The notes beneath the pieces are model-generated. The model worked only from the letters and a program-made list of their open reading frames with translations, did not search any database and had not been told where the DNA came from. A program made the position numbers and the translations under genes. This document shows positions 26,561 through 43,860 of a DNA stretch of 64,000 nt, piece by piece. Position 1 is the first letter of the stretch, and every line of letters starts with the position of its first letter. The stretch comes from Tenebrio molitor (taxonomy: Eukaryota; Arthropoda; Insecta; Coleoptera; Tenebrionidae). The stretch spans positions 2,170,001 to 2,234,000 of the forward strand of contig NC_091055.1 in the NCBI RefSeq assembly GCF_963966145.1. Direction: 5' to 3'.

Positions 26561-28829
26561 TCTAAATAGCGGCGATGAATGCTGCAGAAATATATCAGTT
26601 CGGCTACCTTCCTTTCGAGTAAACGTCATCAAGGAACCTTAATTAGAGAGAAATTCCAACCAATAATTGCTCCGAATTGGTAAATTAATTACCGTAAATT
26701 GCGGCAATTTGTCAACGTAGTGAAAGGTGTAAGATAATTAAATGTTTAGGTAGTTGTCGAAACAAACTTGTAGCTGGATTATTTATCTCGGGTGAAATAA
26801 TAAAAATAAAATTTATGGGAAGGCGAGCGTTGTAATAAAATTTCAATCTATTCTAGTGTAAAAAATTTGGTGTAAAGATATGGTATATTTAGCACAGTTG
26901 GCGCTATTCATCACTTGAAATTATAGCTCAGACACAAAGTGAATTGCGGTGGGTGAAATATTTTCCTAATTATAGCATTTTGATAGTTTTTGAAGTAACG
27001 CAATCAGCGAGCAAGTGCGGTCCTAAAATTCCAATTAAAATAATTTCATCCGGAGCCGGAATCCGAATTGTTCCGCAGAAGTGAAAGCAATTTCCGCACA
27101 CCTTGGCATCTCGTCTGGTCGGGCATCCATCAAACTTTTGAAAAATACGCGTCAAAATTGGTTTCGCTGTTAGAAGAAAGAGTTATGGGCGTGTTTTGCA
27201 TACTTTGTCGAATCGTTGACAGTCGTATCGTAAAACTACTTTAGATTCAGGAGGCACAAGTATGCGCTCTGCTTTACGATTATAAATTGGAGCTCGCATT
27301 TACCAATTTGCATCTAAGGTTGTAAAACAATAACTCATAGCTCGCCGAAAGTAACAATTCGAGGAACTCAAAGATGCTTCCATTTCAACTTTGCGAATTC
27401 GTTTTGCTAATCAACGAACAAGTCTGTCCATCCAGATCCCCTTGTGCAGATAGTGTCGCTTTCGTGCAATACGTACAATCACTCACGCGACCGGAAAATC
27501 TCATTATATTTAATTACATAATTGGGAAGAATCGACTCGTTCCGCGTTTCAAATCGAACGGTCTTTGTGAAGAATGCCTATCTTTAATTAAAACGGTCTG
27601 CACCTTCATCTCTGATTAATGAGTCCACCGAGAACGGAGAAATTACCCGCAGCAACATAAAAATTTCATAATTTACCAACGAAATACAATGATCGTGCAG
27701 TCCCGGCGCATCCGCCATTTTAATTCGAATAAAAAATTATTTCCAAACGAGCGGACATTGTTATTTATTTGGGATAAATTCCCGATATCGGTCGACGTCT
27801 AAAAAGAACAAGCTGGTGCTAAGCAACGGCTCTTTTTTCACTGAAGACGAAACGTGTGGAAATGTCACGTAGTAATGCGAGACGTGTCCTGCGTATGTCT
27901 GAAATGCCTTCGAATGGTGAAATAAAACAGGTTGATCATGTAATTACGACTTTATTTCGTCATTCGATAATTTTCTTTTCGGCTGTAAAAGAGTGTCACT
28001 ATTTTACGACACCTTTATTGGGCCTGATTCGCACCAAATAAAATTTTTACTCGAGCACCCTGTGACAGCTTTCTGGCGGATACATTCGCTTATTAAGTTC
28101 CGCTCTTTTCGAATTTCGATGGCTCGAAATTAGGTTTGTAAACAACCTTCGTCGAATTGGTCTTCGACGAAACACACCAATTAACAAACACTCCAAACCA
28201 TCATTGTTCATTGCGTATTAATTAATTCTGCTTCGGTTGAACTCAATCCAATCTTCAAGAAACAAACTCACTACTATGTGTGCCTGTTTAGGGCAAAATG
28301 ATTTTTAGATCAAAAATTAAAATGTCAACATATTTTCAGCTGTTTTAGTTTCTTGCAATGAATTACCAGTTCTAGCTATTGAAGTTTCAAAGATTTTGAC
28401 CAGTTTTTAAGGTATTTTAAGAAAAGTTAAAATTTTAAGGATAAATTTGTTGAGTATAATGAGTTTTCTAAAAGAATTGTTAAATCAGTTGAACATGTTT
28501 GAAATTCATTGTCCTACTGAAGGAACATTAGAACAAATTGGAGACTTGTTAAAATATTAACTAGATGAATAATAAAATAAGATATAATTATTTAAAAAGA
28601 TTATTTATGCCATATTTCATAGATTTATCCACAATTGGGCTGGTGCTGCCATCTCTGAACGATTTTAATCTGGGTTATACCTACTTAATGCGCAAGCGCA
28701 GGAGCAGGAGATCCGTCATGGCCAGCTTCTGTATTCTCAAATTCTCATTCTCGAGTTGCTTGTGCGGTTTTTGTTAAAAGTTTTTATAACGAATAAAATG
28801 CAGCTATGAACGCCGGAACCACTTTCAAT
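26561..28829. other. Between the inverted repeats, no gene seen
   Basis: No transposase or other recognised coding region lies between the two repeat arms. The frame at 27374-27619 (81 residues with several cysteines) starts cleanly but matches nothing I know and has no flanking splice sites I can support. Confidence 0.4.
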
Positions 28830-28905
28830 AGGTAGATAATAACCCAATTAAACCAGCCATTATTTTATTTTTAATCACCCCGAAGATCCAATCCCCCTCT
28901 TGATA
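28830..28905 (-). repeat. Inverted repeat partner of 26484-26560
   Basis: Reverse complement of the 26484-26560 segment, with GGGGTGATTAAAAATAAA and ATGGCTGGTTTAATTGGG conserved when read on the minus strand. Confidence 0.65.
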
Positions 28906-29389
28906 AATCCAGAGATAAATTAATCTAATCTATCAATTATTGACGTATGCAACCATACATACACATCGAAGATTTACTGACTTCGTGTCTCGCAACTTGT
29001 TTGGATTTCGCATAACGTAATTAATACATTTTAACGCTACGCTTAACGGCTTAATTCCAGTTTATTAATTAAGCCGAGCAATCGGGCACTAATTCCCATC
29101 AAATCGCGTTTACCTGAGACGTACCAATAAAACTCGACTGAGTTATCAAAAATGTATTATTACATAAATTTACAGTCGTAACCTTAACGTAACCACTTAC
29201 AACTAGTTTTGATTTCTGATTGTTCTTTGGTGGTAGTAAATAAAACGTGAAATTGAAACGTCGAAATACAAAAGTGTAGTCGTATTAAGATGAGTAACAT
29301 TTACTTCTGACACATTAGCTTATATTGTAACATTTTATAAAACAATAACACAAATAGTTAATAGTCGGGTCCTTTTGTGGAGTCTGTGA
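28906..29389 (-). other. FGF receptor 3' flank and 3' UTR
   Basis: Sequence downstream of the FGF receptor stop codon on the minus strand. The 3' untranslated region must start at 29389. No unambiguous AATAAA on the minus strand was found in the first 300 bases, so the end of the transcript is not placed. Confidence 0.4.
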
Positions 29390-34963
<5,574 letters not shown>

Positions 34964-37900
34964 GGTCTCGTTTTATGACTTATCTGAAAGAGAGTTGTTT
35001 TTTAGTCGTGATGTGTAAGATGTAGTTGGAAAAGACAGAGTTGGAACGGAAAGGTCTTTCATGTTTAAGTTTGAATTCGATAAATCTGTATTAATGTCGA
35101 CAAGCTTTCACTAAATAGGTTTATGAAAAAAAAAATGGGATGTCACTACACGGTAATACATATAATAATTTAGAGGATTAATTTTAACCGCGACGACGCT
35201 TCTGCCAAGCGTGTATTTTTTAAATATAGCTCGAATATTCGCCGTCGAGGTGAATTCGCTTTGAATTAGCATAATTAAAAGTCGGGACAAAGTGGAGGGT
35301 GTTTTTTTTTCAGAAGCAGAGATTATTAATTCCATCTCGTGATTATGTAATTAAGAGAAATTGTCGGCGCATCTGTAAAAATACTTCTGGGGTTTGACGA
35401 ATCGTAGCAAAAGTCACCGAAAACCTGCGCCGCAGGTAGCGTGCTACTGGAGGGACTAGGAATGGTTATTGCTGACTAAAAACAGGCACACGTGTTTACC
35501 ACATGTGCAGAACAGTAGACGGAACGGGCTAGGAGCGTATTTCCGTTACCAAGTCTACTTCGACTTCTTCACCTCCGAGCTTCAGGTTCGGTATTTATAC
35601 GGTGGCAGTATTTTAATATCCACGAGCTGGGTCAATCGAGTTTATGGGGGATTATTAATAAGATTATTGCTCAAAGTCAGATCTTGACCCGAACATCAAA
35701 GAGTAGACTTCAGAGAAACCCCCACGAGCCCCGGTTCATCCGATTCGGCTAAAAGACAGATTACCCATAAGTGTTTTTGTTCGTTGCATTATTCAATCTA
35801 ATCTAAAAAGGGACAATTGGAATTGCGTCACGTATGCATTGAAGGTCATAAAAAACAATAAAAGGAGCCATTGTTGATGAATTTTAAGAGCGGCTTTGAT
35901 TATCACTTAAAACGTCGCAGTTGATCACCGAAGTGACCTGAATACGCGAACGCAGCAAACAGTTTTGGTGCAGCAGAGACGCGCTTTGGTCAAAGAATTC
36001 TTTGTAGTCGAGAGAAACTATGAAAAAGCGTGGATCTCCGACAGCGTCGTAAAGCAATTTCGAACAATTCGAGGGAGTTTTACAAGTGGAAAGTCATGAA
36101 TGGCCCTATCGCAAGGTGACCGGAACAAGGGACAGTGCCGAACGCAGGGGGGCCACGAAAACGGCGGCCACATGCCGGCCATTCTTGACTTCATTGTTAT
36201 TGTAAAGAAATTTAAATAATTTCCGATCCATTTAAGATTCCAGTTAAATATATTATTAAGTCTGCGTGAATTACAGGATATCCGTGTCTAATTTATTTCT
36301 ATTTTAGTGCGCCCGCAATGATTTCTGGTAATTTTCAACCTTGGAAATCAATCATAAACCAGCCGTCAAATAATTCACATTTTAAAACGGGAGCTAAACG
36401 CGCTTTCTCGGAAACGGTAAGTGGTCGAAAATCGCACCAATTCGAAAGAAATTGCGACCAGGTTAAATAAATTTCAACTGGTTTCGATAAACACTTGCGT
36501 CGCTCGAACACAATAAAAACGACTGCGAAAGCGAGTTTTTATTGTCGAGTAAAAATATGAAAAATTTTCCACCATTTTTTCGACTGGCCCGGTGCCAGGG
36601 GGCTTCTTCGGACCGTCTAGGATGCATTTGTCATGATAAATCACTATTAGAGCGTGGAATTTTAATAATTAGGTTATTGTCGAGTCGGCGATAATTCATT
36701 ATGTAAGGTAAAAAATCAAATTCCCCCGGCCACATGGCCCTTTATCAACCACGCTAAGACGTGTTCCTGTGCGGGCCCAGTCGTAAATTAATAGAGCCCC
36801 TTATTATATGAGATGTTATCTCGCTCCTGTAGAAAGCAGAGACACGGGCCCTACACGGGTCTATTTATTCTCGTCTCCTTCCTACCATGCAGTGTCATCC
36901 CATTTAAATAAATCCCACGCAATTCTTATTCGACTTACCCACGACTCAGGACCACACACTTTCCCCGACCGTAAGTAACTCTATACGCCAATAAGACACT
37001 ATAATTTCCGCCCTTGTCGGAGCCCGAAACCGGCCCTGCGGTCTTCCTGTTTCGCCTTACGAGTATTTCTTCGACTCATTTCTCGACGCCCATCGTTCGA
37101 ATTTGAGGAGCCACCGCGATAGCGATCGTATTGTCGTCGTGTTTGCGTTTAAAGAACAACGTTATTGTGCCCTATTTGGTCGACGTGACGTACGCCGACA
37201 CAGCTCATCCGTTGTCAAATTTTTTAAATAATATATGGTCTGACAGGCGGCTGAAAGCCGAAGGGAAGCAATAGTTCATCACCGCTTCTGCTGAACTGCG
37301 TCCATCATAATGCTATTTATAGACGAAAATCCATAAAAATTTTAATGCTATTTTGTTATGTTGTGGGACTATTTTTAAATTTTCGCTTAATTTTAACGAA
37401 TTATTAATTTCCACGTGTAAACCACCAACTATCCGTATCACAACAAGCTATTATCACCGGAGGGCAATCCAGAATACAAATTGCTCTGCAATGTATTCTT
37501 CCCAGAACCATAACTGTCATTATACATAAAACTCATCACACACTTTTTCATGAATTATCCAACACAGCGTTCAATAATGTATTCGACTAACTAGAAACGC
37601 TGAATATTAAAAGCAACAACACCACCACCGCTCTGACTACGCAAAATTTCCTCAAAATTGTCAACAATACGTAGTACATTCAAAAAACATCTCGACTGTC
37701 AAATCAAAATTGTTATAAATCACTAGTTATTTTCATATTGCCCGGTTGGTATCTTTGATTTTTCAAACTACATATTCATTTGTTTAAATAAATTGCAAAA
37801 TTATTTAACCTATAGTCCAATTTTTTTTTAAATCAATTGTCAATGTCAAAATTTCCGCAAAGACCAAGCTGTACCACCCTAAAACCTTTCGTTTCGGGAC

Positions 37901-38932
37901 ACCTCTATCGTAAAATCTCCCTAGATCAGCTTTGAGGTTATATCAGTAATTTTCAAATGTCCGAAAAGTTTCAGGTGTAACCAAATTTTATACCAAAAGA
38001 CAAGAAATAAAGACGATAATCACACTAAAAAGTGCAACTTAACATATACAGGAAAATGGGAATTTATTTAATGGGTTATATAAGCAGTTTACCTATTCAT
38101 TTTCAGAATCTAACCCCCAATCATCTTCCGAATATGTTTCTGCGGAAGAGGAATGTCCTCAATTGGTAGATTTCCCATCAATTTTTTCCAGTCCTCTAAT
38201 TAGTTCCTCGCAGTGACGAACCCATATATTAAAAAAAATATATGTACTTACCTCGAATATGATGTGTGCATCTTTACTGCAATTTAGCATGGTCGGTTTT
38301 TCTGTCTGCATTTCTTCACGTAATCTAATCATAGCCAATTTTTCTTGTTGTGTTAGATCTTTGTTTTCGGAAACTCATTTAACTTTGTATTTTTATTTAA
38401 ATGTAATTGCGTCTTCAATAGCGCAAGCGCCTTTACATCAAAATGACTGACATACAGTTGACATTTTACGTTGCCAATCTAGTAACTATCAAATAACCAG
38501 TGGCTTATACCAACATGACAACACTTTGACAATTGATTTTAAAAAAAATTGGAGTATAACTAGGTATGTGGAGAAACAGCATCTTTACATTATGAAAACA
38601 TACATACATAATTATATCTTTAGCGGAATCTGACTCAGATATGGAAAGCGATTTTCAATTTTCTTCTGATTCTGAATATGAAACAGGTTTATTTTGGATG
38701 ATTTTGCTTGTTGTTTAAATTGGTACAGTTCTTTTAGTTTGCTGCATTTCGCTTCAAGTGTTCCGAACAGTTTTAGTTCAATGATAAAAAATGAAAACAT
38801 AACCTAAATATATTTTGTAACTAGATTTTGACGTGGGTACACTCTAGCGAAAAATTTTTATACCCAAGTATAGTCAAAACAAACTCTTTATTTACATTTA
38901 AATTTCACAGTCCAGGATTTTTTTTAATTTAC
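34964..38932 (-). other. FGFR 5' UTR end and presumed long first intron
   Basis: On the minus strand a pyrimidine-rich tract ending in CTCTCTTTCAG has its AG at 34985-34984, so a 20-nt leader (34983-34964) precedes the ATG. The DNA upstream is therefore probably intron. No coding exon was recognised on either strand up to 38.9 kb; 36.0-37.3 kb is somewhat GC-richer and could hold regulatory DNA. Confidence 0.5.
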
Positions 38933-39071
38933 TATACAGAATTATTCACGTAAGATGACGAGCCTGACCAGGCAAAAATGCAACCCAAAATACACTTTAC
39001 ATTATTGTGTTTTGGTATTTAAAAATTAAATCAGGAATCCAAGTAGGTATTCTATTAATTTGAAAGGTATA

Positions 39072-39804
39072 TACAGTGTCCCCAAAAAAAAAAAGACGAG
39101 TCCATAGCTCCCTTATTTATCGGAGGATTTTAATTATCTATACGTCAAATTAAATGGTTGTTAATAGGCTACAAAACGGCTTAATAAGTTCACGTATAGG
39201 TCCAAGGGCTTCAAGACTAAACTGTCAAAAAATTTTTTTTCAAATGGGATTACATACTTTTTCTTAGTAATTCTGATAGAGATTTTAATTCTGAAAGCAA
39301 CAATGTATCACAAGTATAACTGCACATAAAAAAAAATTACACTAACTTTTGAAACAAATGACGAGCACCAAGCGAAAAGCTATCAAAATGCATTGCGTTA
39401 CAATGTAATAACCAAATTAAGGTAGCTGGAAAAATAAATGACAAATAATAACATGTGGGATTGCGTAGATATACCGCCAATGTTTAGCGCAAAATGGAAC
39501 ATAGACGATAGTAACGTTTTTTTACATTTTTTTGGTGAAATTTTTGGTATTTAAGTGAATACTTGTGATACATTGTTGTTTTCAGAATAAAAATCTCTAT
39601 CAGAATTACTAAAAAAAATATGTAATCCCAATTGAAAAAAAATATTTAGACAGTTTACCCTTGAAGCCCATGGGGCTATACTTGAATTTATTAGGCCATT
39701 TTGTAGTCTATTAACAACTATTTAATTTGGTGTACAGATAATTAAAATCTTCCGGTAAATAACGGACTTATGGACTCGTCTTCTTTTTTTGGGGGACACC
39801 TGTA
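39072..39804. mobile_element. Foldback element with long arms, inserted
   Basis: TACAGTGTCCCCAAAAAAA at 39072 faces TTTTTTTGGGGGACACCTGTA ending at 39804. The inverted repeats continue inward for roughly 250 bp on each side with scattered mismatches (for example the AATTCTGATAGAGATTTTAA block near 39280 and its complement near 39590). The central spacer of about 230 bp is unrelated to the arms. No coding frame. Confidence 0.8.
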
Positions 39805-40190
39805 TATAGTCTATTTTTTAATCAAAGAACCACGACCTGTTGATTTAGGTTTGCAAATATAAAGTTTTACTGAATTTAGTGAATGTAATGATATCTATTT
39901 GCTATACCAGCCAACACCTGTCATTTTTAATGTACTTGAAAGTATGCAAACTCGCATTTAAAACTTGAACGTGTTATTAAAAATGCCTCGCAAAGTGAGA
40001 CATTTATTAAACTCTCAAATTAGTTCTTAGTAACTTTATTAAAATGCTGCGCTACTAATATAATATCTTTAATAACCTCAATTTTTATATGATGAGATTT
40101 TTCACCCTAGGCGAATATGTACAATGTTGTCAGCTCTACTTTGAGTGTAAATTGCGGTGTTGTGGTTCTTTGATTAAAAAACAGACTATA
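39805..40190. mobile_element. Small TIR element adjoining the foldback
   Basis: A 29-bp terminal repeat, TATAGTCTATTTTTTAATCA and on to AAAGAACCAC, at 39805-39833 is matched by its reverse complement at 40162-40190 with one mismatch. About 386 bp without a gene. It begins exactly where the foldback ends, so one element probably inserted at or in the end of the other. Confidence 0.75.
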
Positions 40191-40505
40191 TGTCACTGCA
40201 ATTTTTGTTCGTATTTAGTATTCGAAAAGGTTTTCGAACGATGACAGAACCTATATGATCCTACTTACCCATTACTTTTGTGATTTTAATTGCTTATTAT
40301 TGTTATTAAATCATACTTTGTTGAGAGAGATATTTTCTGTCAGAACTTGACATTTATTAGGCTGACGTTAAAGGCTGTCTATGTTTTATGTGCATTATGA
40401 TAATGCCGAATAATGTAATAGGGATCCAGATTGCTTTGTAAATTGTCTATTGGGTTGCATTTTTACCTGGTCAGGCTCGTCATCTTACGTGAATAACCCT
40501 GTATA

Positions 40506-43500
40506 TTGTAATACGAGCTGCACAAGACAATCTATTACCGAACAAGAGAAGAACGAGTTCGACAACATGTCTTGTGAAACGAGTATAACATGCATTTTTT
40601 CTACTTGGGCTTAATTAATTTAAGTTTTTTTTTTAATATAAAATAATTATCTAGCGACTTTTATTTCAATGGCATTGGGTTGGTATTGATGAAGCAATGT
40701 CATTTCATTAAAAACTAAATTACAAATTGTCTCCCAAATGTTATTACAATAATAATGTACCCCCTTATAGTTTATTTTAATCCTACAATATGGATTCAGA
40801 TGACATCACATTTAACACTGGCTTTTACTATCAATATCAACCCCATATTCAATAATCACTAGAAACGATTCTATAAAATTGAACTTTGCGCAACGGTGTC
40901 ACAAAATGCTCATTGTGACACTGAAATAGAAAGAAATGTTTGATAACTGATCGGTTAATCAAGGAGGCGCCACCCCGTTCATCGTTTGAAAGTGTACTTG
41001 AGTGTAAAATGCGAGAAACTCATCTAAAAACGCTCGAATGGCGATGGCAACTGACCGAAATCGTTTACATATCATTTGCGCTTGAAACTGCAAATCGATC
41101 ACTGCAAGAAACGAGTCAAAATTGCCCCAAACAAATATACAAACAGACTAGACCAGTCAAATTAAATTAAACATCCTGCAGTTCTGGGGAAAAGAAAATT
41201 GTTTGCGATTGTACGTCAAACAGTTTTCTATTCGCCGCTTTGAAGAGAGATCAAAGTCGTGGTGCGCGATGGGCGGAGAGATTTTTTTGAACAATTTTGA
41301 ATTTTGCGAGTACCTTAGGTTCAAAATTTCTTTGAGATTTGCGCGTCGAATATTTTGGATCGTTCGGGTCTATTTATAAAATCTCGAGGAAATGTCGCAT
41401 TATCGGTGTATCAAGAAAAAAATCGTCAGGTGATTGACTCTCAAGTTTATTTTGGAATCGAAATTCCGCACGTGAGATACGGAAAAAATTATTCACATTA
41501 ACAGCCGGAAGTTTGTAAAGACTTGGAATTTTTCAGACATATTTTTTCATTTTCATCCAATTAATATCAGCAGTCACGACAGGAGAGGCATGGAATTTGT
41601 TTCTAGAAAAAAAACTGTCACTTAACAAACATTTTAATTTAACGTTTTAATTCCGAGGTTTAATCTGGAGGTGAAAATCGTAAATATGTAGAACTAGACG
41701 TAAATTAAAAACACGTAAAGTGATTCATTCGATGGGAACATTCGAATTTTAAAATTACCACTGCCGAGCCAACTAATATCTGAGGTTTTTCACCCATCAG
41801 AAGTGATAAAATTTCCGCCATTTTCAATTTACTACGCGCTACCGATGTAAACAAAACGGCTCAACACGGAAAGTGGTGAAATTTGATACAAACTGGCCGT
41901 TTACCAGTTAAGAGCTTGTGACGGATGATTAACATCGACGATCGGCAGATAATATCAACAGAAAAAATTTATGACATCAGATACAACACGAGCTCCGCCG
42001 TATGTAATTATCCAACGTCATAAATTTCCTACACCTTGCCGGGTGCCCATATTTCACCACTTTCAACCCAACAGTGCACGTGTTCACGTTAAGGGCAAAA
42101 TGGGATCTAAGAAAAAAAATAGGTTCTTGGACGTTGCAGCCGATAAGAGCACGATACTCCAGCAGCGATGATACCCTTATCAAAGGGAATTTTGGTTAGT
42201 TGCATTTTGCGTCAGCTCCGAAACGGTGTCGTCACGAGGGTAGTTTTCGTTTTATCTGTCCATTAATAGAAACGTAAAAACGAGGGAAGCTATTTAATGG
42301 AGGAAAATGGGGCAGTTGACGGGTACAAGCAAGAACACCTCGAAACATGCGACGGTAATTGCCTCGTCCTCCCGACCCGATTGTTATCAAATCGGTAGGC
42401 CAGCTCCTACGCGAGATCCAATTTTGAGATATATTTGAGATCAAGTTCAAGTTTCCCAAAAAAACAACTTGGGATTTCAACAGTCCAGGTGTTCTGCGTA
42501 ATTAACATTAAACAAACGGTCGAAACGGTTTGAAAAATAATCTTGACTCACTTAAACAAGCAATTGTGTGTGCTCCGGGTGGCGTGCAAATTTTGGTGGT
42601 CAAGAAAATGTGGAGAGGGAGTTTGAGAGTTTATGACGGGAGGGTGACGGTGCGTTGTTAAAGTGTTTATTGTGTTGACACAGCTGTTTGAGCAATGGGC
42701 ATTTAAATGTCTGGGCAATTTGTAGCGTAATGAAGTGATTTAGTGGAAAGTAAACGAGTTGTGCGAAAAGTCGGGTCCTCGGGTTTGGACCGGAGCGGTG
42801 GACAGAAGCACCGGATATAATTTAACAAGCAATTCAAACCTCAACTTATTAAGATGCAGTGCGACGTAGCTACATCGTTCGTCTCTAGTTAGTATTCTGG
42901 TAATATCCAGTGTGTACCTTGCGAATGATTATGACGAGAACAATAGCCTTAAATAAAAATAATCCATTAGCATTCCCTCCCGATACTTCCAGGAGGTACT
43001 TTTGCCGGGACTATACTATGCCGTGTCCGGTTGTCAATTTTAATCCGGGGTCCACCTGCATCCCAGTTGGAATAAACTTGGTTTCCTTGAAATTTATTTT
43101 TCGAGCGTAAACACGGCGATTTTTAGGATGTTACGGTTGGGGGTCCGTTGACGGAAAAGAAGCAGAAATGGTACTGAATTGCGAGTGTCGAGCGAAAGAA
43201 GCGCGCAATGAATCATTCATACGGTCGCAATTTTCGAATAAATTACGGTGATGGCTTCAGTATTGGCCACACGAGTCGATTTGTAAACCGCAGCGTAACA
43301 ATTATTATGCAAGAAGATTTGTCGGCTCCCGTACGATTACGATAATGGACGATGGGGAGGAAGCACATGGCCGGTCGAGTGGTAGATAATTTTTTGGGCG
43401 ACGCTGTTTTGATTAAACAGACCTGTTAGTAAAATAATCATCGTGCAGAATCGACTCCAAAAATAGTGTCGGTATTTGGGCGAAAGGGGCCGCGATCGCG

Positions 43501-43570
43501 GCGCGAGGCCGCGATCAATTGCGGTAATTCGGCTCAATTGGGCCAATTGTGCCGCAAACATGCCACTTAC
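40506..43570. other. Presumed intron or spacer, no exon seen
   Basis: A piece near 40505-40590 resembles the dispersed repeat at 19425-19475. The short frames at 40940-41170 and 41971-42171 have no recognisable domain. Confidence 0.45.
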
Positions 43571-43860
43571 CCATCAGAATCGGTCGCAAATCGGTCGTAT
43601 TTGGCCGAAGACTGCACAAAATCACTTCTATTTCGGTCGCGGTCGCACTCCGCGCTCCGCCCCTGTAGGAAGCGGCGTCGCCCAAAACTGAGTCCGTTCA
43701 GCCGAAAGAGCGCATTTTCGAAAGATGCGGGTCCGACGAAAGCAAAGGTCCGATGGTTGACACGCGCGGACAATGGGCCGCGATTCACTGGGCGACTTCC
43801 CCGTCGCACGCACCGAAGATCACTACGGACGCAGACGTCTGGCGTGGGCGAGATGCGACT
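43571..43860 (-). promoter_or_regulatory. Candidate FGFR promoter and non-coding exon
   Basis: The most GC- and CpG-rich stretch of the middle window lies at 43470-43860. On the minus strand it ends in a consensus donor, GATGG/GTAAGTGG, at 43571/43570. The next strong minus-strand acceptor feeding a start codon is the FGF receptor leader at 34983, so a first intron of about 8.6 kb is plausible. No TATA box was seen. The link to the receptor is an inference from strand, splice signals and base composition. Confidence 0.35.

Larger units (their letters stand above)
38933..40505. mobile_element. Outer TIR element of a nested cluster
   Basis: Terminal inverted repeats of about 55 bp: TATACAG then TTATTCACGTAAGATGACGA and CCTGACCAGG at 38933-38987, with the reverse complement at 40451-40505. 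About 1.57 kb in total, of which more than 1.1 kb is made of two further elements inserted inside it. No transposase is visible. Confidence 0.8.
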
